From: Novosphingobium sp. 9U
GTDB lineage: Bacteria; Pseudomonadota; Alphaproteobacteria; Sphingomonadales; Sphingomonadaceae
NCBI RefSeq assembly: GCF_902506425.1
Contig: NZ_LR732469.1
Span: forward strand, 915,705 to 979,704
Reading direction: 5' to 3'
DNA length: 64,000 nucleotides
Part shown: positions 1-9,101 of the stretch, piece by piece
How the letters are laid out: every line of letters starts with the position of its first letter
Position numbering within the stretch: position 1 is the first letter of the stretch
The notes under the pieces: model-generated
Seen by the model: the letters and a program-made list of their open reading frames with translations, nothing else
Told to the model about the DNA's origin: nothing
The model's database searches: none
Made by a program: the position numbers and the translations under genes

Positions 1-2
1 AC

Positions 3-1394
3 CTGGTCGATTACGATCCGGCCGTGTTCGACGCGATCGTGAAGGACTATACCGAGTTCGCGCACTCGATCGGGATCGAGAGCTTCACTGCGCTGCCGAT
101 TTCGGGCTTCAAGGGCGACAACATCACAACGCTGTCGGACAAGACGCCGTGGTACAAGGGGCCGACGCTTGTCGAGCACCTGGAGACGGTGGAAGTCCTC
201 AGCTCGGTCGATGCCGACAAGCCGTTCCGCCTGCCGGTGCAGTGGGTCAACCGGCCTAACCTCGACTTCCGCGGCTTCTCGGGCCTCATCGCCACTGGCT
301 CGGTGAAGCCGGGCGACAAGATCCGCGTCCTGCCCTCGGGCAAGACCAGCACGATCGGCAAGGTCGTGACCTTCGATGGCGATCTCGACGAAGCGGTCGC
401 CGGCCAGTCGGTCACCGTGACGTTCGACGACGAGATCGACTGCTCGCGCGGTTCGGTAATCGCGACCGCCGACAACCCGCCGCAGACCGCCGACCAGTTC
501 GAGGCGACCTTCGTGTGGATGGCGGACGAGGCGATGGTGCCAGGCCGCGCTTATTGGCTGAAGCTCGGAACGCAGCAAGTCTCGGCCACGGTGCAGGAGC
601 CCAAGTACACCGTCAACGTGAACACCATGGAGCACATGGCGGCCAAGACGCTGGAGCTGAACGCCATTGGCGTCGCCGAGCTGACGACCGACAAGGCCGT
701 GGTGTTCGAGCCCTATGCGGACAACCGCACGCTCGGCGGCTTCATCCTGATCGACAAGATGACCAACGCCACGGTCGCGGCGGGCATGATCAACTTCTCG
801 CTGCGCCGCTCGCAGAACGTGCACTGGCAGGCGACCGATATCGGCCGCAAGCAGCGCGCCGATCTCAAGAACCAGAAGCCCGCGCTGCTGTGGTTCACGG
901 GTCTGTCGGGCTCGGGCAAGTCGACCATCGCCAACCTGGTCGAGAAGAAGCTGTACCGCATGAACCGGCACACCTTCCTGCTCGATGGCGACAACGTGCG
1001 TCACGGCCTCAACAAGGACCTGGGCTTCACCGAGGCCGACCGCATCGAGAACATCCGCCGCGTCGGCGAAGTCGCCAAGCTGATGACCGACTCCGGGCTG
1101 ATCGTGATCACCGCGTTCATCTCGCCCTTCCAGGCCGAGCGCGACATGGTGCGCTCGATGCTGCCCGAAGGCGAGTTCATCGAGGTGTTCATCGACACCC
1201 CGCTGCGTGTGGCCGAGAGCCGGGACGTCAAGGGCCTCTACAAGAAGGCGCGCTCGGGCGAGCTGAAGAACTTCACCGGCATCGACAGTCCGTACGAAGC
1301 GCCGCGCAACCCGGAGATCCGCATCGATACCCAGGCGATCACGGCGGAGCAGGCCGCCGACCTGATCATTGACCGACTGCTCGGAGACGCTTGA
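3..1394 (+). CDS. cysNC: CysN/CysC fusion, 5' end outside window
   Basis: Sulfate activation in the cytoplasm: the CysN part is the GTPase subunit of ATP sulfurylase and the CysC part is adenylylsulfate kinase, which makes PAPS. The frame is already open at base 3 ([13 protein letters not shown]), so the GTP-binding N-terminus lies left of the window and the apparent GTG at 24 is not the start. Residues about 60-270 of the visible part are the EF-Tu-like beta-barrel domains. From about residue 285 comes the kinase, with the P-loop GLSGSGKST, the [11 protein letters not shown] motif and the [10 protein letters not shown] and [11 protein letters not shown] motifs. The stop overlaps the cysQ start (TGATG), so the two are co-transcribed. 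Fusion of the two activities is common in alphaproteobacteria. Confidence 0.95.
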   Translation: MVDYDPAVFDAIVKDYTEFAHSIGIESFTALPISGFKGDNITTLSDKTPWYKGPTLVEHLETVEVLSSVDADKPFRLPVQWVNRPNLDFRGFSGLIATGSVKPGDKIRVLPSGKTSTIGKVVTFDGDLDEAVAGQSVTVTFDDEIDCSRGSVIATADNPPQTADQFEATFVWMADEAMVPGRAYWLKLGTQQVSATVQEPKYTVNVNTMEHMAAKTLELNAIGVAELTTDKAVVFEPYADNRTLGGFILIDKMTNATVAAGMINFSLRRSQNVHWQATDIGRKQRADLKNQKPALLWFTGLSGSGKSTIANLVEKKLYRMNRHTFLLDGDNVRHGLNKDLGFTEADRIENIRRVGEVAKLMTDSGLIVITAFISPFQAERDMVRSMLPEGEFIEVFIDTPLRVAESRDVKGLYKKARSGELKNFTGIDSPYEAPRNPEIRIDTQAITAEQAADLIIDRLLGDA

Positions 1395-2137
1395 TGCCGA
1401 TTGAAAACGACGGCGATCTCGCCGCGCACCTCGCCGACCAGGCGGGCAAGATCCTGCTGCAGGTCCGTGCCTCTGGCGTGTTCGGGGGCAAGGCGCTGGG
1501 CAAGGCGGGTGACCAGACCGCCAACCAGTTCCTGGTCCACGCCCTGCGCGAGCAGCGGCCCGACGATGGCCTGCTCTCCGAAGAGGAAAAGGACAACGCC
1601 GAGCGCCTGGCGCAGAGCCGCGTGTGGATCGTCGATCCGGTCGACGGCACCCGCGAGTATGGCGAGGAGCGTGCCGACTGGGCGGTGCATGTCGGCATGG
1701 CGGTGGACGGCCAGCCGGTGCTCGGCGCCGTGGCGCTACCGGGCCTGGACGAAGTGCTGCGTTCCGACCAGCCGGGCGAGGTGCCCGCCGCGCCCGAGAC
1801 CTTGCGCATGGTGGTCAGCCGCACGCGTCCCGCCCGCGAGGCGACCGAAGTGGCGGCCAAGCTCGGCGCGGAGCTGGTGCCGATGGGTTCGGCTGGTGCC
1901 AAGGCCATGGCGATCCTGCGCGGCGAGGCCGACATCTACCTCCACTCAGGCGGGCAATACGAGTGGGACAGCTGCGCGCCGGTCGCAGTCGCGCTCGGCT
2001 GGGGGCTGCACGCCTCGCGGATCGACGGCTCGCCGCTGGTGTACAACCAGCAGGACGTCTATATGCCGGACCTGCTGATCTGCCGGAAGGAGCATGCCGA
2101 GCGCGTGCTGGCGGAAGTGGCCGCTCTGGCGGAGTGA
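1394..2137 (+). CDS. cysQ: 3'(2'),5'-bisphosphate nucleotidase CysQ
   Basis: Inositol-monophosphatase-superfamily enzyme that hydrolyses PAP, the by-product of PAPS use, to AMP. Metal-binding motifs are visible: LLSEEEKDN near residue 58, DPVDGTREY near residue 82, and WDSCAPVAV near residue 195. At 247 aa it has normal family length. A TTG three bases upstream is also possible, but the ATG overlapping the cysNC stop by one base is the natural translationally coupled start. The placement after cysNC fits recycling of PAP formed by the same pathway. Confidence 0.92.
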   Translation: MPIENDGDLAAHLADQAGKILLQVRASGVFGGKALGKAGDQTANQFLVHALREQRPDDGLLSEEEKDNAERLAQSRVWIVDPVDGTREYGEERADWAVHVGMAVDGQPVLGAVALPGLDEVLRSDQPGEVPAAPETLRMVVSRTRPAREATEVAAKLGAELVPMGSAGAKAMAILRGEADIYLHSGGQYEWDSCAPVAVALGWGLHASRIDGSPLVYNQQDVYMPDLLICRKEHAERVLAEVAALAE

Positions 2138-2730
2138 GCGGTGGGCCACTCGGCCCTACTCCCAGCCCGTCACAGCCTGCCGCCTTAAACGAGCGGCTAA
2201 TGATAACGCAAAAACAGCGCCGTCGGTCATGGATGCATCAATTGACGGCCGCTGTCCGCATGCGCGTTTCGTTGTTCGCGTGATAGCGGTGGAGCAAGTT
2301 CTAGCACCCGTACAGCGCAAGGCTCTGTGCGGCGGCCGGCAGGCCGAACCAGACCAAGCATGATCACTGCTTGGCGATGGCGGAACCCTTGTCATCACTG
2401 TTGTAATCTGAAACGCCAAAGCAACCTGTCGGACGCCGGCATCTGGCGGAGATGCAAGAAATTCGCCACTTAAAGGCGCAATATGCAAGACGTCGATGAG
2501 CGACGACCGCGCAGATTGGCTCCGTCAAGCGGTTTAGAGAGGGAGGTGGAGGATACCGTTCATCGTTCAGCCCACTGTTGCATCAGCGGGTCGATAATCA
2601 AAGTGTCTCGATCCTGCCATGCGAAGAGTGCTTCCACATTCTCCGACGAACTCTGCCGAGGATCGGTTATTCGCGCATCTCCCCCGACGGCACGTGCATA
2701 CCCTTCGAACAAGTCTGAGGTGACGACGGC
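2138..2730. other. intergenic gap before the catabolic cluster
   Basis: About 590 bases with no convincing gene. A short open frame at 2483-2734 has no recognisable protein and no good ribosome site, and it runs into the next gene. The only feature I can support is a copy of the recurring 12-bp motif at 2396-2407. The gap separates the housekeeping sulfur genes from the accessory catabolic genes. Confidence 0.6.
2396..2407 (+). promoter_or_regulatory. recurring motif copy 1 (cactgttgtaat)
   Basis: Matches TGTAATC and part of the inverted repeat. It lies 324 bases before the acyl-CoA dehydrogenase at 2731, farther than most copies. It is one of the weaker matches. Confidence 0.4.
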
Positions 2731-3942
2731 ATGAACCTAGAAATTTCCGCCGATGAACTCGCGTTCCGTGACGAGGTGCGGGCGTTCCTCGCCGCCGAGT
2801 ACCCAAAGGCGCTGCGGATCAAGACCGAGCGTGGCGAGGAGTTGGACCGCGAGGATCAGATGAACTGGCAGCGCATTCTCGCGCGCAAGGGCTGGCTCGC
2901 GGGCGGTTGGCCCGAGGAGTTCGGCGGCCAGGGCTGGAGCCTCAGCCAACGGCACATCTTCAAGGAGGAGCTCGGGCGTATCGGCGCGGTTGCTCCGTTC
3001 TCCATGGGCGTCGTGATGTGCGGGCCGGTGATCCAGAAGTTCGGCACGCCCGAGCAGCGCGAGCGCTTCTTGCCACCGATCGTCAACGCCGAGCTCTGGT
3101 GGTGCCAGGGTTACAGCGAGCCCGGCGCCGGCTCCGACCTGGCGAGTGTTCGAACCCGTGCGGAGCGCTTCACCGGCGAAGACGGAAAGGAGTACTATCG
3201 CGTCAATGGTCAGAAGACATGGACGACGTTTGCGCAGCATGCCGACTGGATCTTCTGCCTCGTGCGCACCGATTTCTCGGCCAAGCCGCAGCAAGGCATC
3301 AGCTTCCTGCTGATCGACATGCGCAGCCGCGGCATCACCGTGCGCGCGATCGACACGCTCGGCGGCGAGCGCGAGGTCAACGAGGTCTGGTTCGAGGACG
3401 TGATTGTTCCCGTCGACAATCGCATCCACGATGAGAACAAGGGCTGGACCTGCGCCAAGTATCTGCTCGAGCACGAGCGGTCGAACCTGACCGAAGTGGC
3501 GCGGTCAAAGAACTCGCTTCGCAGCGTGATCGCGCTTGCCAAGGAGCAGGTGACCGAGACAGGCGAGCGTCTGTTCGACGTGCCTGCGTTCCGCCGCAAG
3601 ATCACCGAAGCCGAGATCGCGCTCATGACCCTGGAATATACGGAGCTGCGCGGGCTCTCGGAGATGAACGCCGGCCGCGATCCCGGACCATTGATGAGCA
3701 TGCTCAAGACGCGCGGCACCGAAATCCAGCAGCAGGTGACGAGCCTGATGCTGGAGGCTGCCGGCCCTTACGGTCATATCGCTTACGAAGATCTGGTTTT
3801 CGGCGACAATGCGCCCGAGCTCGGGCCGATCGAAGCACGACGCGCCGCCGACCGCTACCTCAACACGCGTAAGGTCTCGATCTACGGTGGATCCAACGAG
3901 ATCCAGCGCACGATCATCGCCAAGCACGCGCTCGGCCTCTGA
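2731..3942 (+). CDS. acyl-CoA dehydrogenase, subunit-like (FadE family)
   Basis: FAD-dependent alpha,beta-dehydrogenation of an acyl-CoA. At 403 aa it has the usual ACAD order: N-terminal helical domain, beta domain with GYSEPGAGSDLASVRT near residue 130 and TWTTFAQHADW, and C-terminal helical domain. The C-terminal motif reads YGGSNEIQR, with Gly where MCAD-type enzymes carry the catalytic Glu (YEG). This is typical of actinobacterial and proteobacterial FadE26/FadE28-like proteins, some of which work as heteromers. Only 14 bases separate it from a second, shorter ACAD, so an alpha2beta2 complex is plausible but inferred. ATG is preceded by a GAGGTGA-like ribosome site. Confidence 0.9.
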   Translation: MNLEISADELAFRDEVRAFLAAEYPKALRIKTERGEELDREDQMNWQRILARKGWLAGGWPEEFGGQGWSLSQRHIFKEELGRIGAVAPFSMGVVMCGPVIQKFGTPEQRERFLPPIVNAELWWCQGYSEPGAGSDLASVRTRAERFTGEDGKEYYRVNGQKTWTTFAQHADWIFCLVRTDFSAKPQQGISFLLIDMRSRGITVRAIDTLGGEREVNEVWFEDVIVPVDNRIHDENKGWTCAKYLLEHERSNLTEVARSKNSLRSVIALAKEQVTETGERLFDVPAFRRKITEAEIALMTLEYTELRGLSEMNAGRDPGPLMSMLKTRGTEIQQQVTSLMLEAAGPYGHIAYEDLVFGDNAPELGPIEARRAADRYLNTRKVSIYGGSNEIQRTIIAKHALGL

Positions 3943-3956
3943 ACGGTATCAAAACT

Positions 3957-5063
3957 ATGGACTTGGCCTTCAACGACGAACAGATCCTGCTGCGTGACAG
4001 CCTTTCGGCGTTCCTTGCAGATCACTACGACTTCAATGCGAGGCGCGCCGCGGCTGCGACCATGCCTCGCTGGCGGCCGGAGATCTGGAGTGCCTTTGCA
4101 ACCCAGTTGGGCATTCTCGGCGCCGCTCTGCCCGAGGAGCAGGGCGGGATCGGTGGCGGCGCGCTCGAGACGATGATCGTGATGGAGGAGCTCGGCAGGG
4201 TTCTCGCGTTGGAACCGTGGTTGGAAGCGATCGTGATCGCGCCGTCGCTGCTCGCTGGAGCAGGCGAAGAAGCCGACGCGCTGCTCGAGACAGTTCTTTC
4301 CGGCGAGGCCATCGTGATACCAGCCATCGATGACGGTCTGGCGGGTTATGGCCGCGTGAAGGGCGGCCTCAAGGTCGATGCTCAGGGGCGATTGTCCGGT
4401 CCGAAGGACTTCGTGCGCGGCGCTTCGGCAGCCACCCACTTCCTGGTGACGGCAGTCGACGCTGCCGGCGAGACCGGGGTCTATGTCGTGCCGGCGGATG
4501 CGCCGGGCCTTGCGGTCGAGCACCATGCGCTCGTCAGCGGCAAGTCGATGGCCAACCTGACGTTCCAGGATGTCCCGTCCTTGAGCCTCGGCGCTCGCGA
4601 CATAGCCCTGGCGCTGGATCGCGGCGTTGCGGCACTCTGTGCCGAGGCGCTCGGTATCCAGCGCAGCTTGCTCGTCGCGACGGTGGACTACTCCAAGCAG
4701 CGCAAGCAGTTCGGGCGCCCGATCGCCGACTTCCAGGTGCTGCAGCACCGCATGGCCGACATGTACATCAAGGTGGAGGAAACCGCATCGATGGCGATGA
4801 TGGCGTGCCTGTTCCTGGATGAACCCGAGGACGAGCGTGCCAAGGCGATCTCCGCTGCAAAGGTCGCGGTCGATCAGGCATCGAAGGTCGTGGGGGAATC
4901 CGCAGTTCAGATCCATGGCGGCATGGGCATCACGCGCGAACTGCCGGTGGCTGACATGTTCGCTCGGCTGACCGAGATTGCCCAGGAACTCGGCAGCACC
5001 GAGTATCACCTGCGGCGCTTCGAAAACTCCTCGGCGAAGGTCGACGCCGAAGCGGTGCAATGA
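3957..5063 (+). CDS. acyl-CoA dehydrogenase, short partner subunit
   Basis: A second ACAD of 368 aa, directly downstream of the first. Visible hallmarks are GILGAALPEEQGGIGGGALE near residue 50, DYSKQRKQFGRPIADFQVLQH near residue 245 (the FAD-contacting RKQFG arginine) and VQIHGGMGITRELPVADMF near residue 320. The C-terminus ends in LGSTEYHLRRF, without a YEG or YGG motif. The beta domain is poorer in typical motifs than the upstream protein. Paired ACAD genes of this kind in steroid degraders encode heterotetramers with one complete active site per dimer. That assignment is an inference here. Confidence 0.88.
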   Translation: MDLAFNDEQILLRDSLSAFLADHYDFNARRAAAATMPRWRPEIWSAFATQLGILGAALPEEQGGIGGGALETMIVMEELGRVLALEPWLEAIVIAPSLLAGAGEEADALLETVLSGEAIVIPAIDDGLAGYGRVKGGLKVDAQGRLSGPKDFVRGASAATHFLVTAVDAAGETGVYVVPADAPGLAVEHHALVSGKSMANLTFQDVPSLSLGARDIALALDRGVAALCAEALGIQRSLLVATVDYSKQRKQFGRPIADFQVLQHRMADMYIKVEETASMAMMACLFLDEPEDERAKAISAAKVAVDQASKVVGESAVQIHGGMGITRELPVADMFARLTEIAQELGSTEYHLRRFENSSAKVDAEAVQ

Positions 5064-5236
5064 TCTTGAGCGACGTGCGGTGCGACAGGTTCTCGCCCGG
5101 CGCCGCTCTCGCAAAGCTGGACCCCTAGCTTGCGTCGTCCGGCGTAACGCGCCGCTACGTTGTCATCTATGTGCGGCCCGAGAACAAGCCGGCAGGCGGG
5201 GATCGAGGGCGTGCACCGTAATGTGGGTGAATTCAA

Positions 5237-6001
5237 ATGAGCTATCAGACGCTGATCCTCGAGAACCTTGGCCCGGTCCTTTTGATCCGGATGAACGAAC
5301 CCGCGGTTCTCAACGCACTGAGTGAAGCCTCTGTCGAAGAGTTGAGCGACGCTTTGCGCGTGGCGGCGGACTCGTATCGTGCAGTCGTGCTGACGGGAGC
5401 GGGTCCGTCCTTCTGCGCAGGTGCGCGTCTCTCGACGGATATCCCCGAAGATCTCGGCCTGTTCCTGAGAACGCATCTGAACCCGTTAATCGACCAGATC
5501 CGCGCGATGCCAATCCCGTGCATCCATGCGGTGCGTGGTGCCTGTGCTGGCGGTGGAAGCTCGCTGGCGCTGGCAGGCGACATCATCGTGGCAGGCGAGG
5601 GTGCCTATTTCCAGCAGGTGTTTGTGCGCATCGGGCTCATTCCCGATTGCGGCGCCTTCCATATGCTGGTGCGCACGATCGGGCGCGTGCGCGCGATGCA
5701 GATGATGCTGCTGGGCGAGCGGCTGCCGGCACCCAAGGCGCTCGGTTGGGGCCTGGTCAGCCGCGTGGTGCCCGATGCGGACGTGGAGACCGTCGCGATC
5801 GAGATTGCGCGGACCTTGGCAGCGGGCCCACGGGAGTCGCTGGCAGCGATCCGCCAACTCGCATGGGCGGCGCTGGACGACACCTGGGATCGAAGTCTCG
5901 AACACGAGACGGTGACCCAGAGCGCGATCGGGCGCACGTTCAATGCCAGGGAGGGCATCAGTGCCTTCCTTGAAAAGCGGCCCGCGAAGTTTGCCGAATA
6001 G
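5237..6001 (+). CDS. enoyl-CoA hydratase/isomerase, PaaG-like
   Basis: Crotonase-fold protein of 254 aa. The oxyanion-hole segments are visible: GPSFCAGARLSTD near residue 55 and RGACAGGGSSLALAGD near residue 96. The segment FVRIGLIPDCGAF has Asp after GLIP and no PE pair, as in PaaG-type isomerases rather than classical hydratases, which use two Glu. Hydration versus isomerisation therefore cannot be decided from sequence. ATG follows a weak ribosome site. It is the third gene in line after the ACAD pair, 173 bases downstream, and probably belongs to the same transcription unit. Confidence 0.88.
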   Translation: MSYQTLILENLGPVLLIRMNEPAVLNALSEASVEELSDALRVAADSYRAVVLTGAGPSFCAGARLSTDIPEDLGLFLRTHLNPLIDQIRAMPIPCIHAVRGACAGGGSSLALAGDIIVAGEGAYFQQVFVRIGLIPDCGAFHMLVRTIGRVRAMQMMLLGERLPAPKALGWGLVSRVVPDADVETVAIEIARTLAAGPRESLAAIRQLAWAALDDTWDRSLEHETVTQSAIGRTFNAREGISAFLEKRPAKFAE

Positions 6002-6018
6002 GCAGGGGCGCCACCGGC

Positions 6019-6312
6019 TCAGCCATTAGCTTGCAGGCTGTCGATGGCGATGGTCGCTTCGAAGGGCACGATTTTGTTGGTGGCGAGACCGTACATCTGA
6101 AAGGGATCGCGGGTGAGACGTGCCTCCAAGTCAGGCCGGCTCTCGCCTCGCGCGACGATAACTCCTCCAGTGCGAGACGGCTCGCGCCCGCAGGCGACAA
6201 ATACGCCGTCCGCCAGACCTTCGCGCACCCAGGTTGCATGATCTCGCAAGCGGGCGTCGACTTCTTCGATCGGCCGGATGTACGTGATCAGCACGATGTA
6301 CATCGGGTTCAT
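6019..6312 (-). CDS. YciI-family protein
   Basis: Small protein of 97 aa with the ferredoxin-like YciI fold: MYIVLITYIRP at the start, then the conserved HATWVREG His and the DPFQMYGLATNKIVPFEA segment. YciI-like proteins resemble muconolactone isomerase, and some act as small hydrolases or dehydrochlorinases. The function here is unknown. Its start overlaps the stop of the upstream SDR (ATGA), so it is translationally coupled to that gene. A second Met at residue 4 is an alternative start. Confidence 0.8.
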   Translation of the reverse strand: MNPMYIVLITYIRPIEEVDARLRDHATWVREGLADGVFVACGREPSRTGGVIVARGESRPDLEARLTRDPFQMYGLATNKIVPFEATIAIDSLQANG

Positions 6313-7271
6313 GCGACAGCCTCGTCGAGGCCGACCATTTCGGCCGAGACTGTCCAGAGGCGCTGCGCATCTGACGCATCGAGCGCATGAGGCATCACGC
6401 CCTTGCCCGGCCGCTTCTCCTCGCTGTGCGGTTTGGCGACCGCGCAGTCTTCGAGATAGAGGCCGCCTTGGTCGTCCAGCTCGGGCGCGCTTGCAGCCCA
6501 GACCGAAGTGGCCGCTCCCGCCGGGATCGACTTGAACTGGAACGGGGTGCGCTCATTGTTGTTGAGCCCCATCTTTTCCCGGTACTCGGGCGTCATATGG
6601 CGCGCCAAGTCGGTTTCGATGAAGCCGGGCATTACGGCGAAAGCGCGGATGCCGGCATCCCGATAACGGCGATCGAGTTCGACCGCGAACAGGGCATTGG
6701 CCGTCTTCGATTGGCCATAGGCGAGGAAGGGCTCGTAGGGCCGCTCTTCAAAGTTGGGATCTTCGAGGTCGATGGCACCCCGCTTGTGGCCGACCGAGGT
6801 AAGGCTGACGACACGCGCGCCGTACGCGGCGATCAGCGCCGGCAAGAGCAGGTTGGTGAGCAGGAAGTGGCCCAGGTGATTTGTCCCCAGCTGCATCTCG
6901 AACCCATCGACCGTGCGCTCTAGCGGACATGCCATGATGCCTGCGTTGTTGACGAGGATGTGGAGCGGCTTGTCGCCCCATTCGGCCGCAAAGGCACGCA
7001 CGCTGGCAAGGTCGCCCAAATCGATGCGCCCTGCGTCGATGCGGTCCTCGCCGATCTCGCGGTTCAGCGAGTCTGCGGCTTGCTTCGCGGCGGGGAGATT
7101 GCGCGCGGCTATGGTGACATGAGCGCCGGCGCCAGCGAGCGCCCGCACCGTTTCGAGGCCAAGGCCGGCAGCGCCGCCAGTGACGATCGCGAATTTGCCA
7201 CGCAGATCAATGCCGTCGATCACCTCGGCCGCCGTGCTCTGCGGTCCGAACTCTCGCGCCTGTTGGGTCAT
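6309..7271 (-). CDS. SDR oxidoreductase, retinol-dehydrogenase-like
   Basis: NAD(P)-dependent short-chain dehydrogenase of 320 aa. Cofactor loop TGGAAGLGLETVRA near residue 32, NNAGIMACPLER near residue 108, and the catalytic Tyr and Lys in AYGQSKTANALF near residue 185. The sequence resembles the WW-oxidoreductase/retinol dehydrogenase type that acts on hydrophobic alcohols and ketones. It is the first gene of a two-gene minus-strand unit with the YciI protein. The recurring motif at 7426-7437 lies 155 bases upstream and is symmetric enough to serve both this gene and the divergent transporter. Confidence 0.9.
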   Translation of the reverse strand: MTQQAREFGPQSTAAEVIDGIDLRGKFAIVTGGAAGLGLETVRALAGAGAHVTIAARNLPAAKQAADSLNREIGEDRIDAGRIDLGDLASVRAFAAEWGDKPLHILVNNAGIMACPLERTVDGFEMQLGTNHLGHFLLTNLLLPALIAAYGARVVSLTSVGHKRGAIDLEDPNFEERPYEPFLAYGQSKTANALFAVELDRRYRDAGIRAFAVMPGFIETDLARHMTPEYREKMGLNNNERTPFQFKSIPAGAATSVWAASAPELDDQGGLYLEDCAVAKPHSEEKRPGKGVMPHALDASDAQRLWTVSAEMVGLDEAVA

Positions 7272-7425
7272 GCCCTTCCCTTCCTCTCTTTTCTGGGTGC
7301 CATGGGTCGCCGCGCCGGTTAGCTACTCGCAATCCGCCTGCGTCCAGAACCGGCGCATCATCTAAAGCTGAAAGATGCTTTCAGTCTCGGATGAACGAAA
7401 GCTTCAAACAGGGATGATCGAGTAG

Positions 7426-7437
7426 TACACATGTAAT
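7426..7437 (+). promoter_or_regulatory. recurring motif copy 2 (tacacatgtaat)
   Basis: Perfect match to TRCANNTGYAAT in the divergent gap between the SDR (start 7271) and the MFS gene (start 7705). The reverse strand also reads TACATGTGTA, so it could act in both directions. Confidence 0.6.
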
Positions 7438-7704
7438 AGCCGAGGAGGACTGAGCCGATCCGTCCACCGAGGGATGTACATGCCAGGTCTCTGCGGGAAC
7501 AGTGCCCCGCGATCTCCGGCTTTGCGTCGATTGATCCGATAAGATGTTGGGAGACTATGGCTTTTTTAGACGCACCGCGCCTTGGGCGGTATCCGCAGCG
7601 CGCTTCTCAGCTACCGGTCGGAACCGACCGATGGGACGCGGCGACCGAGACTTTCGTTCAGTTCTCCAGGTCGCGACTGACTGAGCTGCGGGTCGGCAGC
7701 GCAC

Positions 7705-9048
7705 ATGACAGGTAGAGAAGCCAGTGCGAGTCCCACTGCCGCGTTCAGCCGAGGCAAAGTCCCGGGAGAGGTGATCCAGCCGAAAGATGTGTCGGAGCGG
7801 CAAGCCCATTGGGCATTGTTCGTCCTGTGCCTCGTCGCGCTGTTCAATTTTCTCGATCGATCGCTGCTGTCGATCCTCCAGATCCCGATCAAGACTGAGC
7901 TCGGCCTCTCGGACGGACAACTCGGCGCGCTGACCGGTCTGGCGTTCACGATCTGCTATGCCTTCTCGGCGGTTCCCCTCGCGCGCCTGGTCGATCGCGG
8001 ACGGCGAACCCTCATCCTCGGAGTTGCTCTCGCGCTCTGGACATCGATGACAGCGCTGTCGGCGCTGGCCTTCAGCTTCGCGTCGCTCGTCATCTTGCGG
8101 GTCGGTGTGGCGCTGGGCGAAGCGGCGGCCACGCCTGCCACGCATTCGCTGATCGCCGATTACTTCCCGCCCGAGAAGCGCGGCAAGGCTTTCGCCTTGT
8201 GGGCGCTGGCCTTGCCGATCGGGATGATGATCGGGCTTTTCGCTGGCGGGTTCTTCGGGCAGGATCTGGGCTGGCGAGCGAGCTTCGCGCTGACCGGCGC
8301 TACCGGACTGCTGATCTTTCCCATGGTGCTGCTGCAACCGGAGCCTCGTCGCGGCCGGTTCGAGCCCGGCGGCGTTGCGCCCCAGCAAGTCGGCCTGGTC
8401 GCAGGATTGGGCCTGCTCTGGCGCAATCACGCGTTCCGGTACCTGGTGCTTGGCACTTCGCTGCAAGGTCTCACCTATTCCACGGCTATCGCCTGGCTCG
8501 CTCCGTTCTATTCGCGCGTGCACGGGCTCGACCTGTCCCACGTCGCCATCACCGTTGCCCTGATCGTCGGTGTTGGTGCCAGCGTGGGATCGTTCGCCGG
8601 GGGCATGATCCAAGACCGGCTGATCGTCCGCGATGTGCGATGGTACGGACGCTGGCCCGCGCTGACGAGTCTGGGCTGCCTGCCACTGCTCGGGGCGCAA
8701 CTGTTCGCGCATTCCTACGGGGCGGCGGTGACTTTTGGTCTTCTCGGGATGCTCGTCGGCTCGGTGTATGTGTCCACGGTCAATGCGGCTGCCCAGGCGA
8801 TGGTCTCCTCCAACATCCGCGGGCTGACATCCGCGGTGCTGCTGGTCATCCCAGCTCTGGTCGGAGCGGGCTGTGGGCCTTGGATCACCGGCATGTTGAG
8901 CGACTGGTTCACCGATGACTTCGCGATGGGTGTCCAGGCGATCCGCTGGGCTCTAATGATCGCCTTCATGGCCTCAGCCGTCGCCGCCCCGCTACTCTGG
9001 AAAGTCGGCAGCGCCATGGCTGCCGACCTTGAGAGGTCGGCACCCTGA
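7705..9048 (+). CDS. MFS transporter
   Basis: Major-facilitator permease of 447 aa with about 12 predicted membrane segments. A cytoplasmic N-terminus of about 35 residues precedes the first segment (ALFVLCLVALFNFLDRS). The loop 2-3 signature is LARLVDRGRR, and loop 4 carries ALGEAAATPATHSLIADYFPPEKRG. The type resembles spinster/hexuronate-like MFS carriers frequent beside CoA-dependent catabolic genes in sphingomonads. It probably moves the cluster's substrate or an acidic intermediate across the inner membrane. The substrate cannot be named from sequence. Confidence 0.88.
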   Translation: MTGREASASPTAAFSRGKVPGEVIQPKDVSERQAHWALFVLCLVALFNFLDRSLLSILQIPIKTELGLSDGQLGALTGLAFTICYAFSAVPLARLVDRGRRTLILGVALALWTSMTALSALAFSFASLVILRVGVALGEAAATPATHSLIADYFPPEKRGKAFALWALALPIGMMIGLFAGGFFGQDLGWRASFALTGATGLLIFPMVLLQPEPRRGRFEPGGVAPQQVGLVAGLGLLWRNHAFRYLVLGTSLQGLTYSTAIAWLAPFYSRVHGLDLSHVAITVALIVGVGASVGSFAGGMIQDRLIVRDVRWYGRWPALTSLGCLPLLGAQLFAHSYGAAVTFGLLGMLVGSVYVSTVNAAAQAMVSSNIRGLTSAVLLVIPALVGAGCGPWITGMLSDWFTDDFAMGVQAIRWALMIAFMASAVAAPLLWKVGSAMAADLERSAP

Positions 9049-9101
9049 AGGCGTGATCCGATGAAGGGGCTTGGGCCTAAGCGGGGCTTACTGCAGTCCG
9101 G

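Noticed and set aside
2402..2407. TGTAAT of the recurring motif as a sigma-70 -10 box
   Set aside because: G replaces the highly conserved second A, the left half-site is also conserved, and the distance to start codons (mostly 85-150 bp) is long. A regulator site fits better, though promoter overlap cannot be excluded.
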